Assembly: GCF_035083965.1 (NCBI RefSeq)
Contig: NC_089732.1
Location: 9,997,424 to 10,061,423 of the forward strand
Direction: 5' to 3'
Source of the DNA: Branchiostoma lanceolatum
Taxonomy: Eukaryota > Chordata > Leptocardii > Amphioxiformes > Branchiostomatidae
Length of the DNA: 64,000 bases
In this document: positions 63,301 through 64,000 of the stretch, in pieces
Layout of the letters: the number at the start of each line of letters is the position of its first letter
Position numbering within the stretch: position 1 is the stretch's first letter
Position numbers and translations under genes: made by a program
The notes under the pieces: generated by a model
Told to the model about the DNA's origin: nothing
Seen by the model: only the letters and a program-made list of their open reading frames with translations
Databases searched by the model: none

Positions 63301-64000
63301 ACAAAGGGCACTTTGAAGGTAAGACTTCCCCCATAGCCTTAAGAAATAATACAGTTTACTACACTGAATGTACTGTACTATATTGGCAGCAAAAAATACA
63401 GGTGCAGTAGTTTATAAAAATTGTTATTTTTCCTGAATATGCTTTCGAAAAAAAAGGGGAGGAACTTTTGTCATTGAATCAGACTTTAAACTGAGGATCA
63501 AAAGAAGTAATTGTGCCTAATCTCTAACAATCACCAGTCCAATTAAAAAAGGGAGGGCTACATTTTTGTAAGATGACCCCAACCAGTTTTTCAATTACTC
63601 AATAATGAAGTCTGTTCCTGCACTCTAGAGTTAAGCCTACAACAAACCATCTCCCTCTTATCTACATCTTCAGGATATTGAATTCCGATGATGTCAAACA
63701 ATTCTTTAACAAGCTATACCTAGATCTATAAGTCTAAGCTTGGCGGTTTCACGTTCTCATTTGGGAGTCTGGCTTTTTTCTAAACGATCTAACAGGGAGA
63801 ACATCATTTTCTAGGAGTACGATCACAACTTGGCTGAGTTACAAACTTTTGAAACGTAACCAGTTGGGGGCTTATTAGTTTCAGTCTTGTTGTTTCAGTT
63901 CGATTTTGAGCTAAGCAAGACCACAAGTTGTACGCAGTTTAAGTCAAACCAATGACTTCAGTCACAGTGTGGTTTCAACCTTGCAGAGCCAAACCCAAGC
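57310..64000. other. Large non-coding interval upstream of the known SSBP exons
   Basis: About 6.7 kb with no exon I can join to SSBP and no other gene. Few recent transposons or microsatellites, apart from a short CA-rich patch near 57380. Homeodomain-type TAATTA or ATTA cores recur (58898, 59419, 60834). Probably the large intron before the Pro-rich exons; it may hold regulatory elements, but that is inference. Confidence 0.45.

Overview
The window is animal nuclear DNA: intron-rich genes with GT-AG introns, microsatellites, SINE and LINE remnants and many small DNA transposons. The gene set (a tandem cluster of MOXD1/DBH-like copper monooxygenases, SF3A2, an RWDD2A-type gene, a mucin-like membrane protein and one SSBP2/3/4-type gene) and the repeats fit an invertebrate deuterostome. 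Amphioxus (Branchiostoma) is my best guess, but that is inference from style and not a database match.

Bases 1-29,600 (minus strand) hold three tandem copies of one 12-exon gene for a secreted or membrane-tethered, copper type II, ascorbate-dependent monooxygenase of the DBH/MOXD1 family. Copy A (94-5352) is cut by the left edge and shows exons 7 to 1. Copies B (7396-16664) and C (18282-29581) are complete, with 637 codons each and exon lengths matching exactly. All copper ligands are present in B and C. A and B look nearly identical even in introns (repeat unit about 11.3 kb). C is more diverged and carries its own insertions: a LINE fragment with target-site duplication, a 1.09-kb TIR element, a SINE, a foldback element and a 34-bp palindrome. 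A broken piece of the SF3A2 last exon lies between copies A and B, a footprint of how the array was duplicated.

Bases 30,600-36,100 (minus) hold the complete SF3A2 gene (U2 snRNP splicing factor 3A subunit 2, 406 aa, 7 coding exons), with a pogo/Tigger-like element in intron 2. It is head to head with RWDD2A (37,245-38,658, plus, 297 aa, 2 exons), with about 1.2 kb between the two start codons.

Bases 39,215-43,527 (plus) hold a six-exon gene for a type I membrane protein with a long Thr/Ser/Pro mucin ectodomain. Its promoter has two perfect CRE octamers, and a YY1-like motif covers the ATG.

Bases 47,183-57,309 (minus) hold the 3' part of an SSBP2/3/4-type gene, the LDB1-partner transcription cofactor. 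The Pro/Gly/Met-rich exons are present; the N-terminal LisH/LUFS exons are not found and probably lie past the right edge. Bases 57,310-64,000 look like its large non-coding intron. I see no prokaryotic system, CRISPR array, rRNA or functional tRNA gene. The most notable signals are the monooxygenase array with its duplication footprints, and a family of TAGCCT-ended foldback elements caught by comparing copies with and without insertions.
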